Assembly (NCBI GenBank): GCA_018830645.1
Contig: JAHJSA010000088.1
Location: 186,001-250,000, forward strand
Direction: 5' to 3'
Length of the DNA: 64,000 nt
Source of the DNA: Actinomycetota bacterium
GTDB taxonomy: Bacteria; Actinomycetota; Thermoleophilia; RBG-16-64-13
Shown here: piece by piece, positions 61,666 to 64,000 of the stretch
Layout of the letters: each line of letters starts with the position of its first letter
How positions within the stretch are numbered: position 1 is the first letter of the stretch
Notes under the pieces: generated by a model
Told to the model about the DNA's origin: nothing
The model's input: only the letters and a program-made list of their open reading frames with translations
Databases searched by the model: none
Made by a program: the position numbers and the translations under genes

Positions 61666-62112
61666 CTACTTCAAGTCCTGGCGAAGAGAAGACTCGGGAT
61701 ACGGACCATCACCACGGAAGACCGCGAACGGGCGGTACCCGGTTCCTAGGGTCCCTTCCATGACCACACGGTAGTAGTACTCCCGGGGCACGTCCGTGCC
61801 GACCAGAAAGACCACTAGAGCCCTCTCTCCCGGGAGGGACTCCCAAGAGGTGGCGTGCACGCTCCTCGGCCGCCCACCCTCGTTCACTATCTCCATCTGC
61901 TGCGTGAAGGTGGCTATATCAACCTGCTCCTGCGCTTCCTCGCCGAACATGGCGTAGGCGGCAGGCACATCATCATCGACGACGCAGAGCCTGACGAACT
62001 CCTCGGCTTCCCGGGCCGCCGCCTGCGGGTCGTGATTGATGGCGCCGACACTGGCGCTGCACCCCACCGACAAAAGGGCCGTAGCCAGGGCGATGACGAC
62101 GGCAATCCTCAC
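61666..62112 (-). CDS. Putative lipoprotein, function unknown
   Basis: A 148-residue protein with a lipobox (ATALLSVGCSAS, lipidated Cys18). The mature part (AREAEEFVRLCVVDDDVPAAYAMFGEEAQEQVDIATFTQQMEIV) resembles small NTF2/DUF4878-like domains. GGGAGG lies 5 bases before the GTG. It is convergent with the AbiE operon. Confidence 0.7.
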   Translation of the reverse strand: MRIAVVIALATALLSVGCSASVGAINHDPQAAAREAEEFVRLCVVDDDVPAAYAMFGEEAQEQVDIATFTQQMEIVNEGGRPRSVHATSWESLPGERALVVFLVGTDVPREYYYRVVMEGTLGTGYRPFAVFRGDGPYPESSLRQDLK

Positions 62113-62152
62113 GGAGTCCTCCCTCGAAGATGCATGGATGAGGTGCGGCGGG

Positions 62153-62359
62153 TCACAGCATCGCCTCCACCACCGGGACCACGGACAGGACCATGAAACC
62201 TACGCCCACAAGCCAGACGACCAGACGAGTCTGCCCCGCCTCGTCCTCACTCATCCCATGATTCCTTGCCACTTCCCGCACAATCCAATCGCGACGCAAG
62301 ATGATCAGGGTGCCGATAACGATACCCGGGATGCTCAGGATCAGCTCATCGAAAATCAT
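62153..62359 (-). CDS. Small (68-residue) two-helix membrane protein
   Basis: Two hydrophobic segments (LSIPGIVIGTLIIL and LVVWLVGVGFMVLSVVPVV) flank an acidic-basic loop (RRDWIVREVARNHGMSEDEAGQTR). The start overlaps the end of the next ORF (ATGA). Unrecognised. Confidence 0.5.
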   Translation of the reverse strand: MIFDELILSIPGIVIGTLIILRRDWIVREVARNHGMSEDEAGQTRLVVWLVGVGFMVLSVVPVVEAML

Positions 62360-62553
62360 GGCACAGGAATAAGGAACAAGGCCGAGAGCGTGCCTGACCG
62401 AGCGGTGGAATCCTCATAGCCGCCTGCCACGATGCGTCCCGGGGTATGCATGACCGAGATCCCGCCCTTTCCGTTCGTCACCGCCGCACGGATCTGCAAG
62501 AAGCGTTCCTCCACGTGCGTGTCCGCCGCCCGATTGTAGACGACACCGAACAT
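62356..62553 (-). CDS. Short ORF of unknown function
   Basis: A 65-codon frame (MFGVVYNRAADTHVEERFLQIR...). It stays open about 19 codons further upstream without a start codon, so it may be the tail of a truncated gene. It overlaps the small membrane gene by 4 bases. Confidence 0.3.
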   Translation of the reverse strand: MFGVVYNRAADTHVEERFLQIRAAVTNGKGGISVMHTPGRIVAGGYEDSTARSGTLSALFLIPVP

Positions 62554-62736
62554 GACGGCGTTACGGTCTCTGACCCGGATCGTGCAGTTCTGTGGATTTC
62601 AGATAGACGGCTGCTGATCGCTGACCCCCATCGATAGTGAGGAGGGAGACACCGAACGAACACGGAATCATCCGCGTGATTAGATTCATCCCAACGGCCC
62701 ACGGTCTGGGCTTCTCAGCCGGAGTATCTGGGGCCT

Positions 62737-62946
62737 TCACCGCAAGCTGATGATGAAGCCGACGATCCCGGCCAGAAAGGCTATTACGCAGAGCAACCGC
62801 AGTACTCTCGCTCCCCACGGGGTAGGGTCTCGCATCTGCGGCCACCATCGTTTCTTGCCGTATTCGTGCATTTCCCCCGGAGCGAGAAGCCACAACAGCG
62901 CTACGGCGGACAACCCGAGCCACCAAAGATCCATGGTCACCGCCAC
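62737..62946 (-). CDS. Small (69-residue) membrane protein
   Basis: Two hydrophobic segments (LWWLGLSAVALLWLLAPG and VLRLLCVIAFLAGIVGFIIS) surround a basic aromatic loop (KKRWWPQMRDPTPWG). A GTG start overlaps the upstream ORF. Unrecognised. Confidence 0.5.
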   Translation of the reverse strand: MAVTMDLWWLGLSAVALLWLLAPGEMHEYGKKRWWPQMRDPTPWGARVLRLLCVIAFLAGIVGFIISLR

Positions 62947-63167
62947 ATGAGTATCAGTGACGCGAACGCGCCAGGTCGATACGGCTGCACAGGTCCACCT
63001 TGCTCATGAGGTTCCCAGACCGGACGCCACACGTTGCCGTCATTGCCGTCGCACGACGGCTCCCTCGATGGATCAGAGACCTTGACTCCCCGAACTACGC
63101 CGAGGCCCCCTCCGCTGATTTGGCCTTCCACACAGATCCCTGCGGAGGCAGTCGACTCAGACCCCAT
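62937..63167 (-). CDS. Short ORF of unknown function
   Basis: A 76-codon frame overlapping both neighbours by 1-10 bases (TGATG at the start). Composition (Gly/Ser/Pro, one Cys-containing segment) is not distinctive. It could be a coupled small gene or chance. Confidence 0.25.
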   Translation of the reverse strand: MGSESTASAGICVEGQISGGGLGVVRGVKVSDPSREPSCDGNDGNVWRPVWEPHEQGGPVQPYRPGAFASLILMWR

Positions 63168-63640
63168 CAGGGAAGTAGGGAGCCCCGGATTTCCAGCCGA
63201 GAGCGCAACGTAGGGGTGGTCGTTCGTTGGTCGCCCTTCTCGTCTCTGTTGGTGACGATTCCAACCGTCACGCCCACAAGTACCGCGGGGATCACTTGCC
63301 TAGCCAAGTCCAACGACCTCGACTTCCCGGTCTTGGACCTTTCCAATTCGTAACGACCTTTGAGTTGGCCAAGCACGCTCTCGGTTCTGCGTGTCGTCTT
63401 CTCCCTAGTACCAAGCTTCCTTGCTACTCTTCCGGCAAGTTTCCGTTTGGTCGACCAGTAGGATTTCGCCCAGATAGCGCCCCTCCCTCCAAGCTCCTCC
63501 ATCCGATACCCCGTCGGATCAACCCCCGCCGCCAAGAACGTGCACACGCTCGACGAGAACGGACTTACGGCATCAGGCGGGTAGTCAGCCAGTTTCTCGA
63601 GTGCCCCGGAGAACCTTTCTATGAGTTCACGTTCTTTCAC
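63167..63640 (-). CDS. Hypothetical protein downstream of an 18-bp palindrome
   Basis: A 157-residue protein (MKERELIERFSGALEKLADYPPDAVSPF...). It has a Lys/Arg-rich middle (STKRKLAGRVARKLGTREKTTRRTESVLGQLKGRYELERSKTGK) and one hydrophobic segment (QVIPAVLVGVTVGIVT). The GTG lies 13 bases after a perfect palindrome. No family was recognised. Confidence 0.45.
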   Translation of the reverse strand: MKERELIERFSGALEKLADYPPDAVSPFSSSVCTFLAAGVDPTGYRMEELGGRGAIWAKSYWSTKRKLAGRVARKLGTREKTTRRTESVLGQLKGRYELERSKTGKSRSLDLARQVIPAVLVGVTVGIVTNRDEKGDQRTTTPTLRSRLEIRGSLLP

Positions 63641-63652
63641 TGAAATCCACTA

Positions 63653-63670
63653 TTTCACCACTTGGTGAAA
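63653..63670. promoter_or_regulatory. 18-bp operator-like palindrome (TTTCACCA-CT-TGGTGAAA)
   Basis: A perfect inverted repeat of 8-bp arms with a two-base centre, 13 bases upstream of the 157-residue gene. The form is that of a dimeric repressor site. Confidence 0.55.
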
Positions 63671-63738
63671 CAGACACTGCCAGTGAAGGCCGCCGTCGAG
63701 GATTGGCACATCACGGCTTGCCCGCCTAGCTTCGATGG

Positions 63739-63935
63739 TCACATGGCGACATCCCGGTTCGGACCGGTCTGCCCGGTGAGGAGACCGGCCGCGTTGTAGA
63801 CGAAGGTGGTGGTGGCGCCGGTGGTGGCCTCGGAGGTGACGCGGCCCGCCTTGTCGTATCGCGCCCTTCCGTGTCCCGAGTCGACCTGACTTGAGGGTGC
63901 GCCATCTGCTCGAAACGACAGCCAGCGGACGCTTA
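63739..63935 (-). pseudogene. Relic of an RHS/YD-repeat protein
   Basis: On the minus strand the frame encodes YDKAGRVTSEATTG, then TTFVYNAAGLLTGQTGPN, two clear YD-repeat units, and stops at a TGA at 63739. Upstream of about 63890 the frame is open but no longer repeat-like. It is a fragment; no core, delivery or toxin part is present. Confidence 0.65.
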
Positions 63936-63936
63936 A

Positions 63937-63957
63937 GTAGCATAGATATGCTACACT
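63937..63957 (+). promoter_or_regulatory. 18-bp operator-like palindrome with extended -10
   Basis: GTAGCATA-GA-TATGCTAC (63937-63954) is a perfect inverted repeat. An extended -10 (TGC-TACACT, 63949-63957) overlaps its right arm, so a dimeric repressor bound here would block transcription of the gene starting at 63982. Confidence 0.6.
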
Positions 63958-63981
63958 CGAGACTAACCACTGGAGGCCGAG

Positions 63982-64000
63982 ATGCGACAGGGAGTGAAGC
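63982..64000 (+). CDS. Start of a gene cut by the right edge
   Basis: ATG CGA CAG GGA GTG AAG (MRQGVK) with TGGAGG 6 bases upstream. Only six codons are visible. The autoregulatory-looking palindrome in front suggests an antitoxin or small regulator, but this cannot be tested here. Confidence 0.55.

Noticed and set aside
62561-62926. A 121-codon minus-strand ORF
   Set aside because: It overlaps the 69-residue membrane gene in another frame, and its sequence is Arg/Ser-rich without any pattern.
63739-63935. Intact RHS toxin gene
   Set aside because: Only two YD-repeat units remain before a stop; no core or toxin domain is present.

Overview
This 64-kb window is GC-rich chromosomal DNA, densely packed and mostly on the minus strand. 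It most resembles a deep-branching, anaerobic or microaerophilic member of the Actinomycetota. The clues are tandem WYL regulators of the PafB/PafC type, a PafBC-like promoter in front of an AddAB-type recombination nuclease, futalosine-pathway menaquinone genes, rubrerythrin, and a comEA-comEC-holA / lepA-hemW-hrcA-dnaJ-prmA neighbourhood like that of Coriobacteriia and Firmicutes. The placement is inference; no 16S or other marker was available.

Layout. 0-9.5 kb: a truncated ORF, tRNA-Pro(CGG), and addB-addA (minus), with addA cut by one in-frame TGA. pafB-pafC and a small YvlD-like membrane protein run divergently. 9.5-19.8 kb: pilT with an ATC-hydrolase-like protein, a histone-deacetylase-fold protein, two cell-wall hydrolases (NlpC/P60 and amidase_3), a CapA-like protein, a GAF/PAS/PP2C phosphatase and an aspartase/fumarase-family lyase. 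19.9-24.9 kb: a tightly overlapping operon of ADP-forming acyl-CoA synthetase, GyrI-like protein, MidA-like methyltransferase and GNAT acetyltransferase. 25-41 kb: translation and quality-control housekeeping genes (ssrA tmRNA, smpB, rnr, prmA, dnaJ, hrcA, hemW, lepA, murJ, rpsT, holA, comEC, comEA). 41-50 kb: rubrerythrin, a DEAD-box helicase, two alpha/beta hydrolases, a YajQ protein, an M23 peptidase and an ABC-F ATPase. 50-55 kb: mqnD and mqnB behind the pyruvate/2-oxoacid dehydrogenase genes E1alpha-E1beta-E2. 55-60 kb: a 46-residue zinc-ribbon protein with its own promoter and terminator, a YHS-LOG fusion after a beta-CASP metallo-hydrolase, a Met/Gly-rich exported protein and an EamA transporter. 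60-64 kb: an accessory end with an AbiEi/AbiEii toxin-antitoxin pair, a lipoprotein, several small orphan ORFs, a relic of an RHS repeat, and two perfect 18-bp operator-like palindromes.

How the genes work together. The left end looks like a DNA-damage module: PafBC, the presumed activator, is divergent from the nuclease it probably controls. The centre is ribosome rescue, RNA turnover, chaperones and DNA uptake. The 50-55 kb operon couples acyl-CoA production to quinone synthesis. The right end is recombination-prone accessory DNA. A recurring oddity is short in-frame tandem repeats (12-15 bp units) inside otherwise conserved genes (addA, comEC, prmA, the E2 gene and the M23 peptidase gene). 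No CRISPR array, insertion sequence or intact prophage was seen.
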